A stretch of 64,000 nucleotides of DNA from contig NZ_ATJV01000059.1 in the NCBI RefSeq assembly GCF_000443165.1, forward strand, positions 124,001 to 188,000, given 5' to 3'. This DNA is from Thauera terpenica 58Eu. GTDB lineage: Bacteria > Pseudomonadota > Gammaproteobacteria > Burkholderiales > Rhodocyclaceae. The notes under the pieces are model-generated. The model saw only the letters and a program-made list of their open reading frames with translations. It was not told where the DNA came from and searched no databases. Both the position numbers and the translations under genes were made by a program. Shown here in pieces: positions 28,376-38,274 of the stretch (positions within the stretch are counted from its first letter, which is position 1; each line of letters begins with the position of its first letter).

Positions 28376-28450
28376 GTGATCCAAACCGCCACCTCCGGCC
28401 TGCCGCGACACCCGGCCTGCGCCTTCCCTACCCCATGCAAGGGGCGATGA
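28376..28450 (+). CDS. 24-aa possible leader peptide before the transporter
   Basis: GTG-initiated frame behind a good GAGGAG site (28363-28368). It encodes a 24-residue Pro/Cys-containing peptide (...LPRHPACAFPTPCKGR) and ends in TGA one base before the transporter ATG (TGACATG). The spacing suggests translational coupling. It is not hydrophobic, so it is not the usual MetS-type small transporter subunit. Could be chance, but the strong ribosome site needs an explanation, since the transporter itself has none. Confidence 0.4.
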   Translation: MIQTATSGLPRHPACAFPTPCKGR

Positions 28451-28451
28451 C

Positions 28452-29792
28452 ATGAGCGCCACCACGCATGCCCAATGGTCTTCGCGGATGGGCTTCGTCC
28501 TTGCCGCGACCGGCTCGGCCGTCGGCCTTGGCAACATCTGGAAGTTCCCCTACATGGTGGGCCAGAGCGGCGGCGCCGCCTTCGTGCTGGTATACCTTGT
28601 GTGCATCGCCCTGATCGGGGTGCCCATCCTGGTGGCTGAATGGATGATAGGCCGGCGCGGCCAGAAGAACCCGATCAACACCATGGCGCAGCTGGCACGT
28701 GAGCACGGCCATCATCGCAGTTGGGCCTTGGTGGGGGGCATCGGCGTGCTCGCCGCCTTTCTCATCCTGTCCTTCTATTCGGTGATCGGCGGCTGGTCAC
28801 TGGCCTATGTGCGAGACGCACTGACAGGCTCATTCACCGGGCTTGACAAGGGCGCCATCGGTGCCGCCTTCGAGGGCTTCCTCGCCCGGCCGCTGGAACT
28901 GTTCGGCTGGCACTCGCTGTTCATGGCATTGACGATCGCGATCGTGGCGATGGGGGTCTCGAAGGGGCTGGAGCGGGGCTCCAAGCTGCTGATGCCGGCG
29001 CTGGGCCTGATCCTGATCGTGCTCGTCGGCTATGGTGCGACCACCGGCAGCTTCGGTGCGGCTGCGAGCTATCTGTTCAATCCCGACTGGAGCAAGCTCG
29101 ACGGCACCGTGCTGCTCGCCGCACTCGGCCATGCCTTCTTCACCCTGTCACTGGGCATGGGGATCATGATGGCCTACGGTTCTTATCTGGGCGAAGAGGT
29201 GAACCTGCTGCGCGCCGCGCGCACCGTGGTCCTGATGGATACGATCTTTGCCCTGTGTGCCGGCATGGCCATCTTCCCTATCGTGTTCGCCAACGGTCTG
29301 GACCCCGCCGCCGGCCCGGGCCTGGTGTTCGTGACCTTGCCGCTCGCCTTCGGCAACATCAGCGGCGGACTGGTGCTGGGCACCCTGTTCTTCCTGCTGC
29401 TGAGCTTCGCTGCACTGACCTCGTCGATCTCGCTGCTGGAGCCGGTGGTGGAGTTGCTGGAGGAGCGCACGGCGCTCACCCGCGTCGGCGCGACCCTGGT
29501 CGCAGGCGTGACGATCTGGGCGCTGGGCATCTCCGCGCTGCTGTCCTTCAACCTGTGGAGTGAGGTCAAGCTAGCGGGGCTGAACATCTTCGACCTGCTC
29601 GACTACCTCACCAGCAAGTTCATGCTACCGCTGGCCGGCCTGGGTGCAATCGTGTTTGCCGCCTGGAAGCTGGAGCAGACGAGCGTGAAGCGGGAGCTGC
29701 GCCTGGGCGACACCGGCTTTGCGATCTGGACCCTGCTGTCACGCTATATCGCCCCCATCGGGGTGCTGTACGTGTTCTGGAACAACCTGTAG
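28452..29792 (+). CDS. Sodium-dependent NSS-family amino acid transporter
   Basis: 446-aa neurotransmitter:sodium symporter (SNF/LeuT-type) protein with about 11-12 spans. The Na+/substrate site of TM1 is visible in MGFVLAATGSAVGLGNIWKF, with a second block PYMVGQSGGAAFVLVYL. TM6-TM8 carry ALGHAFFTLSLGMGIMMAYGSY and SFAALTSSISLLEPVVE. Probably imports hydrophobic amino acids, given the Leu-type dehydrogenase, 2-oxo acid oxidoreductase and Lrp regulator on either side. It starts one base after a short upstream ORF and lacks its own clear ribosome site. Confidence 0.94.
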   Translation: MSATTHAQWSSRMGFVLAATGSAVGLGNIWKFPYMVGQSGGAAFVLVYLVCIALIGVPILVAEWMIGRRGQKNPINTMAQLAREHGHHRSWALVGGIGVLAAFLILSFYSVIGGWSLAYVRDALTGSFTGLDKGAIGAAFEGFLARPLELFGWHSLFMALTIAIVAMGVSKGLERGSKLLMPALGLILIVLVGYGATTGSFGAAASYLFNPDWSKLDGTVLLAALGHAFFTLSLGMGIMMAYGSYLGEEVNLLRAARTVVLMDTIFALCAGMAIFPIVFANGLDPAAGPGLVFVTLPLAFGNISGGLVLGTLFFLLLSFAALTSSISLLEPVVELLEERTALTRVGATLVAGVTIWALGISALLSFNLWSEVKLAGLNIFDLLDYLTSKFMLPLAGLGAIVFAAWKLEQTSVKRELRLGDTGFAIWTLLSRYIAPIGVLYVFWNNL

Positions 29793-29794
29793 GC

Positions 29795-29833
29795 GGGCCG
29801 TCGGCCCTCGTCGGCCAGTGTGCCGGACGGCCC
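29795..29833. terminator. Inverted repeat between transporter and Lrp genes
   Basis: GGGCCGTC (29795-29802) pairs with GACGGCCC (29826-29833) across a 23-nt loop, in the short convergent spacer. No T-run; a weak bidirectional terminator candidate. Confidence 0.45.
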
Positions 29834-29840
29834 TGTCCGC

Positions 29841-30299
29841 TCACAGCGGCAGAGCCGTTTCGTTCTTTATCTCACGCAACGCCACCGCGGAATGGGTGAC
29901 GTCGATCTCGGGAATCTTGAGCAGAAAGTCGTGCATGAACACCGACAGCGCCTCGAGGTTCGGCAGGTAGAGCTTGAGCAGGCAATCGGTCTCGCCCAAC
30001 ACCTCGTAGCACTCCACGACCTGCTCACAGCCCTTGACCTCGCGTTCGAAGCGCTCGAGCACGTCGGCGCCGTGCCGCTTCAGCTTCACCCGCACCCATA
30101 CACAGGTGCCGAGCCCGACCTTATGCCGATCGACGAGTGCCACGTAGCCGCGGATGACGCCCGCCTCCTCCATTTCGCGTACACGTCGCCAGCACGGCGT
30201 CGCGGACATGCCGACCCTCTCGGACAGGACCTGAGTGCTGAGCGTCGAGTCCTTCTGCAGCAAGTTCAGGATGGTGCGCTGGACCGGGTCGAGTTTCAT
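29841..30299 (-). CDS. Lrp/AsnC-family transcriptional regulator
   Basis: 152-aa regulator: N-terminal winged helix (LDPVQRTILNLLQKDSTLSTQVLSERVGMSATPCWRRVREMEEAGVI) and C-terminal RAM/AsnC ligand-binding domain (VWVRVKLKRHG...VVECYEVLGETDCLLKLYLPNLEAL). Convergent with the NSS transporter. It is the obvious candidate to control the transporter, dehydrogenase and ferredoxin oxidoreductase in response to leucine or aromatic amino acids; that link is inferred from position only. Confidence 0.93.
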   Translation of the reverse strand: MKLDPVQRTILNLLQKDSTLSTQVLSERVGMSATPCWRRVREMEEAGVIRGYVALVDRHKVGLGTCVWVRVKLKRHGADVLERFEREVKGCEQVVECYEVLGETDCLLKLYLPNLEALSVFMHDFLLKIPEIDVTHSAVALREIKNETALPL

Positions 30300-30425
30300 G
30301 TCTCCCGCCTTCTGTGGCTACGGCGTGATGTCTTGTCATTGCCAGGGCCAGCTCCTTGCGGGAGCCTCCCCGGCGACCACCACCCTGGCGGTCACCGCCC
30401 GCAAGGCGGCGGCCGCGAGGCAGGC

Positions 30426-30770
30426 TTACAGCACCTTCAGCAGTTCGACTTCAAAGGTCAGGGTGGCATTGGGCGGGATCACGCCACCGGCACCACGGGC
30501 ACCATAGCCGAGCTCGGGCGGGATGGTCAGCTTGCGCTTGCCGCCTTCCTGCATGCCTTGCACGCCTTCATCCCAGCCACGGATGACATGACCCGCACCC
30601 AGAGGGAAGTTGAAGGGGTCATTGCGGTCCTTTGAGGAGTCGAACTTCGTGCCATCGGTCAGCCAGCCGGTGTAATGCACCGACACCATCCTGCCCTTGA
30701 CGGCGATTTCGCCGCTGCCAACTTCGATTTCGTCGATCACGAGGCCGTTGGCCGGGGTGCTCTGGGTCAT
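30426..30770 (-). CDS. FKBP-type peptidyl-prolyl isomerase
   Basis: 114-aa single-domain FKBP that accelerates cis-trans isomerisation of X-Pro bonds. Fold landmarks: [67 protein letters not shown]. Active-site aromatic residues (Tyr of HYTG, Phe of TKFDSS, Trp of RGWDEG) are all kept. No signal peptide, so cytosolic. Lies 50 bp downstream of msrA on the same strand. Confidence 0.94.
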   Translation of the reverse strand: MTQSTPANGLVIDEIEVGSGEIAVKGRMVSVHYTGWLTDGTKFDSSKDRNDPFNFPLGAGHVIRGWDEGVQGMQEGGKRKLTIPPELGYGARGAGGVIPPNATLTFEVELLKVL

Positions 30771-30820
30771 GCGTTTCTCCTGCGAGGGGTAAGGAAGCGA
30801 AAAAGGTAAGGCAGTGGATT

Positions 30821-31387
30821 CTACCTGTCGTCGCGGCGGCGAAGCTCGCCAAAGCGGGCGTGGAACTTCGCCACCTTGGGTGCGACCACATACTGGCAGT
30901 AGGGCTGATTACTGTTGTGCGTGTAATAGTCGTGGTGCTCGGCCTCGGCTGGCCAGAAGGTGGGAGCAGGCTCGACCTGGGTAACGATGGGCGCGGGAAA
31001 GACCCCCGACGCACCCATCTCCTTGATCAGCGCCCGTGCGCTCTCCAGTTGGGCCGCGCTGGTGGCAAAGATCACCGAGCGATACTGTGAGCCGACATCA
31101 TTGCCCTGGCGGTCAGGCGTGGTCGGATCGTGAATGGTGAAGAAGATCTCCAGCAGGGCACGATAGCTCACCACTGCCGGATCGAAGTCGATCTTCACCA
31201 CCTCGGCATGGCCGCTGGCGCCCGAGCACACCTGGCGGTAGCTCGGGAACTCGAGCGCGCCGCCACAATAACCGGACTTGACGGCGTGCACGCCCTCGAC
31301 GCGCAGGAAAACAGCCTCCAGGCACCAGAAGCAGCCGCCGCCCAGAATGGCGCTTTCAAGTGCAGGGCTCAGCTTTGTGTCAGTCAT
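30821..31387 (-). CDS. msrA: Peptide-methionine (S)-S-oxide reductase MsrA
   Basis: Repairs methionine-S-sulfoxide in proteins, 188 aa. Catalytic Cys19 lies in GGCFWC. The conserved blocks [42 protein letters not shown]-type (here starting IDFDPAV) and EHHDYYTHN are present. A resolving cysteine is seen in the C-terminal [13 protein letters not shown]. The start at 31387 is preceded by GGAG; longer frames add an unconserved extension. No fused MsrB domain. Confidence 0.95.
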   Translation of the reverse strand: MTDTKLSPALESAILGGGCFWCLEAVFLRVEGVHAVKSGYCGGALEFPSYRQVCSGASGHAEVVKIDFDPAVVSYRALLEIFFTIHDPTTPDRQGNDVGSQYRSVIFATSAAQLESARALIKEMGASGVFPAPIVTQVEPAPTFWPAEAEHHDYYTHNSNQPYCQYVVAPKVAKFHARFGELRRRDDR

Positions 31388-31462
31388 CACGATGGCGCTC
31401 CGTTTTTGTCTGTCCGAACCTGATGACCCCGGCACCCCACATTCATTCCCCACTATCCGCAC

Positions 31463-34400
31463 TCAGCGCCAGGAAAAGCTGTACTGGAGATCGAGCGCGT
31501 TGTCGGTGCCGCCACGCGCAATCAGCGACAGCCGACGCGACAACTGGTAGCTGAGCTTGACCAGGGTCTCTGCGCCACCGAGGCTTTGCTCGAAGGACAG
31601 AAACAGGTCGGTGTCCAGACGCTTGCCCACGCTCAGCACCTGGCTGCTTACCGACGGGCCATTGGAGATCGTCGAACCCCCGCCGACCACACGACTGGAG
31701 GCGCTGCGCGAGCTGCTGTTGAGCTCACCCTGACCGATCGAGAAGCTGTCAAAGCCCAGGCTGCGCGACAGTTCATCGGTCATACCCCCACCTGGACCGC
31801 CCAGCAAGGCCTGGGCCGCGGGCAACAACAGACCAAGGTCAGCGCCCGCGCCTGCGTCCGGGGCGCGGCCAAGCACGATCCAGGACAGCTTTTCTGGGTC
31901 AGGAACCTTGGGTTCGGAAACCAATCGCACTTGCGGTCTCTTTGCGCTGCCGCTGACGCTGACGCCGGCCTCCACCGGCAAGCCCTTGCGCAAGGCGACG
32001 ATATTGAGCCCGGGGGCATCGAGCGAGCCCTGGAAATTCACCACCCCGCGCTCGATGCTCAGGCTCTGTCCATAGCCACGGTAGCTGCCGCCGACAGTGG
32101 CTATCGTTCCCACCGCCGACAAGGGGTGTTCAGGGCGCAGCCGCAGCTTCAACTCACCGGCCAGCCGGGTCTCTAGACCCATCGCCGACAGATAGAGCGC
32201 GTCACCCAGGCTCACGCTCACATCGGCGGAGACGGCAAACGCGCCGCCTGGCGCCTGTTCACGGCCCAGCACGACGACATCGTCCGACAGGCTGGGGGCC
32301 AGCGTTTCGGCAAACTCGATATAACCGGCGTCGGCACGAAAATCGGCATTGAGCGCCAGCGAGCTCCAGGTGCTGCGCGCGGAGCCTTCGCCCGACAGGA
32401 TCATCCAGCGGTCTTCGCGCTGCAGCAGCGGCAGGCGCTCGGCGCGGAAGCTGAAGTCCCCCGCGCCACTATCGAGCCAGACTTCACCGCTGGCCGTGAG
32501 CTGGCCGGGCGTGGCGGTCAGGCTGTCGAAAGGAATGCGAGCTTCGCGCGGACGTACACGATTGGGCGACACGAAGGCCAGGCGTTCGAGGCGTACACGA
32601 TCGTGATCGAAGCTGACACGAAACTCGCCCCCCGACAGGATCAGACCCTGGTCCACGAGCGCCACCTGCAGCGCCTCCCCGGTAAGCTGACCGGAGGCAA
32701 GTGGCGCTTCCAGGGTGCCGCCAAGGCTGACGCGACCGTGCAGGCTGCCAGCGGTTTCGACGTTCTCGCGCAGCAGGCGGCCGAGCCAGGTGATGGAAGG
32801 CATGTCGAGCGTCGCCGCACCCAGCAGCGCGCTATCGGCAGGCAATGACCACATGCCGCCAACCCCTCGCCGTGCACGCACACTGGCGTTGGCGTGCACC
32901 CTGCCAAACTCGCTGCCGCGCGCATCTACAGTGAGCGTGAGCCGATCACCGCGTGCATTCACCACCGCCTCCAGCGCCTCGAGGCCGAGCCGGGTGCGGA
33001 TTTCGCCCTCCAGCGTGAGATCACCCGACTCGCGAAACACACGCAACTGCCCGTCCAGGGTTTCACCCACGCTGATATCCCACTCGGCCCCCAGCATCAA
33101 TTGATCTGGCGCGCGCCGAGCCTGTGCATTGGCGGGGCGTTCGCGACCACTGCCCGCAGCAAGGCCCAGACCGGTCAGGGATCCACGCACGACGCTGCGC
33201 TGCGGCGACCAGGTGGTTTCCTGCAGCTGCACCCGGCCCTGCTCCTCCACCACGATTTCGGCCACGCCCAGACTGACGGCGGACGGCGACAACGCAAGCC
33301 GCGCCGGCGCCTGCAGGCGTGCGCCCACACGCCCCGCCGTTTCCAGCGCCAGCACCTCGCCCAGCCAGCGCGGGCCGGTGTTGCGCGCACTGACCTGCGC
33401 GCTACCGTCCAGCAGCCCGCCCTGCAGACGCAGGCTCAGGCTGTCGGCAAGTTCGTCGCGCGCCGGGGTGAGGAGATCAAGCACAACCTCATGACGCGCG
33501 CGAGTGCCGGACGCCGATACGCGTGCACTCACAAGCCAGTCGGGCAGCGCGACGCCATCGGCGTCCTTGCCCATGGGTCCCAGTCCGGACAGACCGACGG
33601 CGAGCTGGAATGGACCATCGGCACCAGCGTCGAGGCGCGCGACACCGTTGAGCCCGAGCACACGCACGCTGCCCGGCAGGCGCAGCGCCTCGCCAAAAAA
33701 CTGCAACTCACCGGTCGGCGCGTCCAAGGTCCCGCTCAGCTGACCACTGGCCCCGGCGCGGCCGCCCAGCTCATGTCCGAGCGCGGCAAGATGCGGCGCA
33801 TCGAGCGCCAGGTGCAAGACATCGCCTCTTGCCCCCCATGCGCCCTCGGCGCTGAGGGTGTTGCCGGCGAGCTGCAGGGCAAGCTTCAGCGCGGGCAGGC
33901 GTTCGCCCTCTAGCCGCACGCGGCCCTCGCCAGCGAGCGCGAGACCTTCGATGCGGCTGTCGGGAATGCGAAAGTCGAGCTCCAAAGCGGAGGGCAAACC
34001 GGTCGCGGGGAGCTCACCGCTCGCGTCCACATCGAGGTTCAGGCTGGCCTGCGGTGCGGCGGGCAGCAAGGCGCGCGGATCGACGTTGCGCAGCCTGGCA
34101 TGCACGGACAGGCGCCGCGTAGCCGCGCCCCCGGGCTCGCCAGCAATCGGCGCCTGCGCGGCCTCGGCGCCCTTGCTGGCAACGGCATCCGGGCCGGGCT
34201 CGGTGCCGACTGCAGTGCCGGGCTGAGCCGGGCCATCCGTCATCAGCTCCACGCGCGCATCGACCCGTGCCGCACCGAGCTTGAGTGCAAGCACGGCCTG
34301 CTGACGCTGCGCGTCGGCCTCGGCGTCGATGCGACCGCCAAGGCTCTGGCGCGGCAGACGCTTGTCGAGGGCATGGGTGTCGATGCCGACGAGCTCGAGC

Positions 34401-35776
34401 GCAGCGACAAGCTGGCCGATGTCGCTACCGGCCACCGCCTCCGCCCCCTTCGCCTCTACCGCAGCGTCGATCGCGCCTTCTGCAGCAGGCAGCGGCGGGC
34501 GCCAGGCGAGCTGGCCGCCAATGCGACCGTCGCCGGGCAGGCGGATGTCGAGTTCGTGCACGCCGATCGAATCCGTGCGCCAGTCGAGCCGGCCAGAGAA
34601 GGCGAGGACCGGAAGGCCGCCCTCGTCGACCGCCGCCGGTTTCTGGTTGAGGATACGAAACGGCCCTGCCAGCACATTGCTGCCATCCGCCGCAGCGGCA
34701 AGCTCGGCCTCAATCGACAGCGCCGCAGTCGGCAGGCCCTCGACGAAAGCCGCCGGGTCGACTTCGCCGGCCTCGAGCTTGAGCGCACGCAGCGGCTGAT
34801 CAGCAAAGGGGGCGACATCGAGCACAGCGTGCGCTTCAAGCCCATCAGAGAAGGCGTGGGCGTCAATATGCGGATTGAGCACGGTTTCCGAGGCGGTGAA
34901 GCGCGCTTCCAAAGGCCGCCCCTCCAGCTCGCCATCGAAACGGCCGCTGGCGGCAAGGGCGAAGGGGGTGATGCCTTCAACGCGCGCCTCCACGCTGGCG
35001 CGACCCTGGGCCACGCTCAAGCCCAGTTCGCGCAGACTATGACTGCGGCCGTCGCTGTCAAAGGCAGCACGCAGATCGGAGAACCAGAACACTTCTGCGG
35101 CGGCGCGCTCGACCATCTGCTCGGCGGCATCAGCGCTGCCCTCCGCCACGCCTGCTGCCTCATCGGGCCTGGCTGCGATGTCGGCAATCACCGCCGCGCC
35201 CGCGGACGCATCCGCAAGCGCTGCCGACCCGGATTCTGCGGCCGATGGCAGCAGCGGCTCAGGAGCCCAGGGGTGGAGCGTGAAGCGCCCCACTTCGAGC
35301 TCACTGACTTCGAGCGCAAGCGGCAGCTCGAGGCGATCGGGCAGCACCAGCGGCGCGGCAGGCTCGTCGGTGGGGCGCTGGGCGAAGTCGATACGGGCGA
35401 CGGCGAGACGTTCGATGAGCAGGCGCGGTTCGAGCAGCGCCTCGGGCTGCCATAGCAGCTCCACCGCCTCGAGCTCGAGGCGCAGCTCGGCATCGTGATA
35501 GCGCACCCGGTCTGCCCGTAGCGGCCCGAGCAAACGCCCCTGCGCACCCTCCACCTGCAGCGCGCCGTCAGTCGCGCGTGTGCCCAGCGCAATCGCGGCC
35601 TCCAGCCCTGAGCGTGTCCCCAGCAGCCAGGCGAGGCTGCCGAGCACGAGGCAGAGCATCAGCACCAGCGCGAGCAGGAGCCTGAGCCCCAGGCCCCGGC
35701 CGCGCCTGGCCAAAGACGACTGAGGGCGGGGTGCAGGCCCAGAGGGTGGCGGGCTCGAGGCCTGTTGCGCGCTCAT
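31463..35776 (-). CDS. tamB: Translocation/assembly module protein TamB
   Basis: 1437-aa AsmA-like bridge protein of the TamAB/lipid-transport system. One N-terminal inner-membrane anchor (about residues 28-52), a very long beta-rich periplasmic groove, and the C-terminal DUF490/TamB domain (ALYLSAMGLETRLAGELKLRLRP, GTIATVGGSYRGYGQSLSIERGVVNFQGSLDAPGLNIVALR) ending LQYSFSWR. It spans the periplasm to move phospholipids and help outer-membrane protein insertion. tamA is not adjacent: the upstream neighbour is trpC, only 45 bp away, so tamB may be read through from the trp operon. Confidence 0.92.
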   Translation of the reverse strand: MSAQQASSPPPSGPAPRPQSSLARRGRGLGLRLLLALVLMLCLVLGSLAWLLGTRSGLEAAIALGTRATDGALQVEGAQGRLLGPLRADRVRYHDAELRLELEAVELLWQPEALLEPRLLIERLAVARIDFAQRPTDEPAAPLVLPDRLELPLALEVSELEVGRFTLHPWAPEPLLPSAAESGSAALADASAGAAVIADIAARPDEAAGVAEGSADAAEQMVERAAAEVFWFSDLRAAFDSDGRSHSLRELGLSVAQGRASVEARVEGITPFALAASGRFDGELEGRPLEARFTASETVLNPHIDAHAFSDGLEAHAVLDVAPFADQPLRALKLEAGEVDPAAFVEGLPTAALSIEAELAAAADGSNVLAGPFRILNQKPAAVDEGGLPVLAFSGRLDWRTDSIGVHELDIRLPGDGRIGGQLAWRPPLPAAEGAIDAAVEAKGAEAVAGSDIGQLVAALELVGIDTHALDKRLPRQSLGGRIDAEADAQRQQAVLALKLGAARVDARVELMTDGPAQPGTAVGTEPGPDAVASKGAEAAQAPIAGEPGGAATRRLSVHARLRNVDPRALLPAAPQASLNLDVDASGELPATGLPSALELDFRIPDSRIEGLALAGEGRVRLEGERLPALKLALQLAGNTLSAEGAWGARGDVLHLALDAPHLAALGHELGGRAGASGQLSGTLDAPTGELQFFGEALRLPGSVRVLGLNGVARLDAGADGPFQLAVGLSGLGPMGKDADGVALPDWLVSARVSASGTRARHEVVLDLLTPARDELADSLSLRLQGGLLDGSAQVSARNTGPRWLGEVLALETAGRVGARLQAPARLALSPSAVSLGVAEIVVEEQGRVQLQETTWSPQRSVVRGSLTGLGLAAGSGRERPANAQARRAPDQLMLGAEWDISVGETLDGQLRVFRESGDLTLEGEIRTRLGLEALEAVVNARGDRLTLTVDARGSEFGRVHANASVRARRGVGGMWSLPADSALLGAATLDMPSITWLGRLLRENVETAGSLHGRVSLGGTLEAPLASGQLTGEALQVALVDQGLILSGGEFRVSFDHDRVRLERLAFVSPNRVRPREARIPFDSLTATPGQLTASGEVWLDSGAGDFSFRAERLPLLQREDRWMILSGEGSARSTWSSLALNADFRADAGYIEFAETLAPSLSDDVVVLGREQAPGGAFAVSADVSVSLGDALYLSAMGLETRLAGELKLRLRPEHPLSAVGTIATVGGSYRGYGQSLSIERGVVNFQGSLDAPGLNIVALRKGLPVEAGVSVSGSAKRPQVRLVSEPKVPDPEKLSWIVLGRAPDAGAGADLGLLLPAAQALLGGPGGGMTDELSRSLGFDSFSIGQGELNSSSRSASSRVVGGGSTISNGPSVSSQVLSVGKRLDTDLFLSFEQSLGGAETLVKLSYQLSRRLSLIARGGTDNALDLQYSFSWR

Positions 35777-35821
35777 TGAGGGCTCAACCGCGCGCGCTCA
35801 GGCGCGAGCTCTTGCGCGCCT

Positions 35822-36619
35822 TCAGCCGAACAGCGCACGCAGGCCTTCACCAGGTTCATCCACACGCATGAAGGCTTCGCCAACGAGGAAGGTCTGCACC
35901 CCATGCTCACGCATCAAGGCCACATCCTGCGCCCCGAGGATGCCTGACTCGGTGACGACGATGCGCCCCGCCCCGGCGCTGGCGAGGCGCGGCAGCAGGT
36001 CGAGCGTGGTCTGCAGCGAGACCTCGAAAGTACGCAGATTGCGGTTGTTGATGCCGATCAGCGGCGTGTGCAGCTGCAGCGCGCGCTCGAGTTCGTCAGC
36101 GTCATGGACCTCGACCAGCACCGCCATGCCGAGCGCGAAGGCGGTCTGTTCCATGTCACGCATCTGCGCGCTGTCAAGGCAGGCGGCGATGAGCAAAATG
36201 GCATCCGCGCCCATCGCGCGCGCTTCGAACACCTGATAGCTGTCGACCAGAAAGTCCTTGCGCAGCACCGGCAGGCTGCAGGCGCCGCGGGCGGCCTGCA
36301 GGTATTCGGGCGCGCCCTGGAAGAACTGGCGGTCGGTCAGCACCGACAGGCAGGCCGCGCCCGCACGCTCGTAGGAGCGGGCGATATCGGCTGGATGAAA
36401 ATCGGCCCGGATCACGCCCTTGGACGGGCTGGCCTTCTTGATCTCGGCGATCACCGCCGGCCGCCCTGCGCCATGGCAGGCGCGGATCGCGGCGACGAAA
36501 TCACGTGCGCCAGGCTGGGCTTCGGCTTCGCGACGGACGCTGGCCAGTGATTGCTCCGCCCGCGCGGCGGCGACCTCCTCGACCTTGACCGCACAGATCC
36601 TGTTGAGGATATCGCTCAT
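35822..36619 (-). CDS. trpC: Indole-3-glycerol phosphate synthase
   Basis: Closes the pyrrole ring of CdRP to form indole-3-glycerol phosphate in tryptophan synthesis, 265 aa. The (beta/alpha)8 barrel shows [70 protein letters not shown] and VTESGI. Monofunctional, with no TrpF fusion. The start overlaps the trpD stop by 4 bp; it closes the trpEGDC operon. Confidence 0.97.
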   Translation of the reverse strand: MSDILNRICAVKVEEVAAARAEQSLASVRREAEAQPGARDFVAAIRACHGAGRPAVIAEIKKASPSKGVIRADFHPADIARSYERAGAACLSVLTDRQFFQGAPEYLQAARGACSLPVLRKDFLVDSYQVFEARAMGADAILLIAACLDSAQMRDMEQTAFALGMAVLVEVHDADELERALQLHTPLIGINNRNLRTFEVSLQTTLDLLPRLASAGAGRIVVTESGILGAQDVALMREHGVQTFLVGEAFMRVDEPGEGLRALFG

Positions 36620-37665
36620 TGCGCGCTCCGGAACTGCTGCGTGAAACGCACGAACTCGTCCAGCCGGGCGCGGGCCGCACCACTGGCGACGACTTCGCGT
36701 GCGCGCGCGATGCCGTCGCCGATCGAATCGACCAGATTGGCGGCGTACAGCGCCACGCCCGCGTTGAACACGACGATGTCGCGCGGCGGACCAGGCTGAT
36801 TGTCGAGCACCCCGAGCAGCATCGTGCGCGACTCGATGGCGTCTTCCACACGCAGGTTGCGGCTGCTGGCCATCGGGATGTCGAAGTCTTCAGGATGAAT
36901 CTCGTACTCGCTGACCTGACCGTTCTTGAGCTCACCGACCAGGGTGGCACCCCCCAGGCTGACCTCGTCCATGCCATCCAGCCCATGCACGACGAGCACG
37001 TGATTGGCGCCAAGACGCTGCATGACGCGCGCCTGGATGCCGACCAGGTCGGGGTGGAACACACCCATCAGGGTATTGGGGGCACTGGCCGGATTGGTGA
37101 GCGGGCCGAGGATGTTGAACAGGGTACGCACCCCCATCTCGCGGCGCACGGCGGCGACATTTTTCATCGCGCTGTGGTGCGCCGGGGCATACATGAAACC
37201 GATGCCGGTAGCCTCGATGCACTCGGCCACCTGCGCTGGCGTCAGATCGAGATTGACGCCAAGCGCCTCGATCACATCGGCAGCACCCGACCTGGACGAC
37301 ACCCCGCGCCCGCCGTGCTTGGCTACCCGCGCACCGGCTGCAGCGGCAACGAAGATGGTGGTGGTGGAAATGTTGAAGGTGTTGGCGCCATCGCCGCCGG
37401 TGCCGACGACATCGAGGAAGTGCTCGTGCGGCGGCGCGACCTCAACCTTGGTCGACATCTCGCGCATCACGGTGGCCGCGGCGGTGATCTCGCTGATGGT
37501 CTCCTTCTTCACGCGCAGGCCGGTGAGGATGGCGGCGCTCATGACCGGCGACACCTCGCCCGCCATGATCTGGCGCATCAGCGACAGCATCTCGTCAAAG
37601 AAGATCTCGCGGTGCTCGATCGTGCGTTGCAGGGCTTGCTGGGGAGTGATCGTGGTATGCATCAT
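36616..37665 (-). CDS. trpD: Anthranilate phosphoribosyltransferase
   Basis: Transfers phosphoribose from PRPP to anthranilate, 349 aa. Family marks: [17 protein letters not shown] (PRPP loop), [21 protein letters not shown], and the anthranilate-site run [18 protein letters not shown]. Two adjacent ATGs (37665 and 37662) are equally possible starts. Follows trpG by 11 bp and overlaps trpC by 4 bp. Confidence 0.97.
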   Translation of the reverse strand: MMHTTITPQQALQRTIEHREIFFDEMLSLMRQIMAGEVSPVMSAAILTGLRVKKETISEITAAATVMREMSTKVEVAPPHEHFLDVVGTGGDGANTFNISTTTIFVAAAAGARVAKHGGRGVSSRSGAADVIEALGVNLDLTPAQVAECIEATGIGFMYAPAHHSAMKNVAAVRREMGVRTLFNILGPLTNPASAPNTLMGVFHPDLVGIQARVMQRLGANHVLVVHGLDGMDEVSLGGATLVGELKNGQVSEYEIHPEDFDIPMASSRNLRVEDAIESRTMLLGVLDNQPGPPRDIVVFNAGVALYAANLVDSIGDGIARAREVVASGAARARLDEFVRFTQQFRSAQ

Positions 37666-37676
37666 GTTTTCATGCC

Positions 37677-38264
37677 TCAGGTGGCGGCGGGCAGGTGCGC
37701 ACCACGGTCGAGAAAGTTGCGCAGCAGGTCATGGCCATGTTCGGTGAGGATCGATTCGGGGTGAAACTGCACGCCCTCGATGTCCAGCGTCTTGTGGCGC
37801 ACGCCCATGATCTCGCCGTCCTCGGTCCAGGCGGTGATCTGCAGACAGTCAGGCAGGCTGGCACGTTCAATCGCCAGCGAGTGGTAGCGCGTGCACGTGA
37901 GCGGATTGGGCAGACCGCGGAAGACGCCGACGTCGATGTGCTGCACCGGCGAGGTCTTGCCGTGCATGAGCTTTTGCGCATGCACGATGCGCCCGCCAAA
38001 GGCCGCAGCGATACTCTGGTGGCCGAGGCAGACGCCGAGAATGGGAAGCTTGCCGGCGAAGGCCTTGATCGCCGCCACCGACACCCCCGCCTCGGCCGGC
38101 GAGCACGGCCCGGGGGAGATGACGAGCTGCGCGGGGTGCAGGGCCTCGATCTGCTCGAGGGTGATTTCATCATTGCGAAACACCTTCACCTGCGCACCCA
38201 GCTCGCCGAAATATTGCACGAGGTTGTAGGTGAAGCTGTCGTAGTTGTCGATCATCAGCAGCAT
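37677..38264 (-). CDS. trpG: Anthranilate synthase component II (glutamine amidotransferase)
   Basis: Supplies ammonia from glutamine to TrpE, 195 aa. Class-I amidotransferase triad: the Cys of [11 protein letters not shown], and the His and Glu of [30 protein letters not shown] marks the N-terminus. The start at 38264 is behind GAGGGG and lies 10 bp from the trpE stop. Such TrpG proteins can also serve p-aminobenzoate synthesis as PabA, and no separate pabA is visible in the window. Confidence 0.96.
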   Translation of the reverse strand: MLLMIDNYDSFTYNLVQYFGELGAQVKVFRNDEITLEQIEALHPAQLVISPGPCSPAEAGVSVAAIKAFAGKLPILGVCLGHQSIAAAFGGRIVHAQKLMHGKTSPVQHIDVGVFRGLPNPLTCTRYHSLAIERASLPDCLQITAWTEDGEIMGVRHKTLDIEGVQFHPESILTEHGHDLLRNFLDRGAHLPAAT

Positions 38265-38274
38265 GTCGCGCCCC

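Noticed and set aside
28376-28450. MetS-type small subunit of the NSS transporter
   Set aside because: Such subunits are hydrophobic and coded downstream of the transporter; this frame is hydrophilic and upstream.
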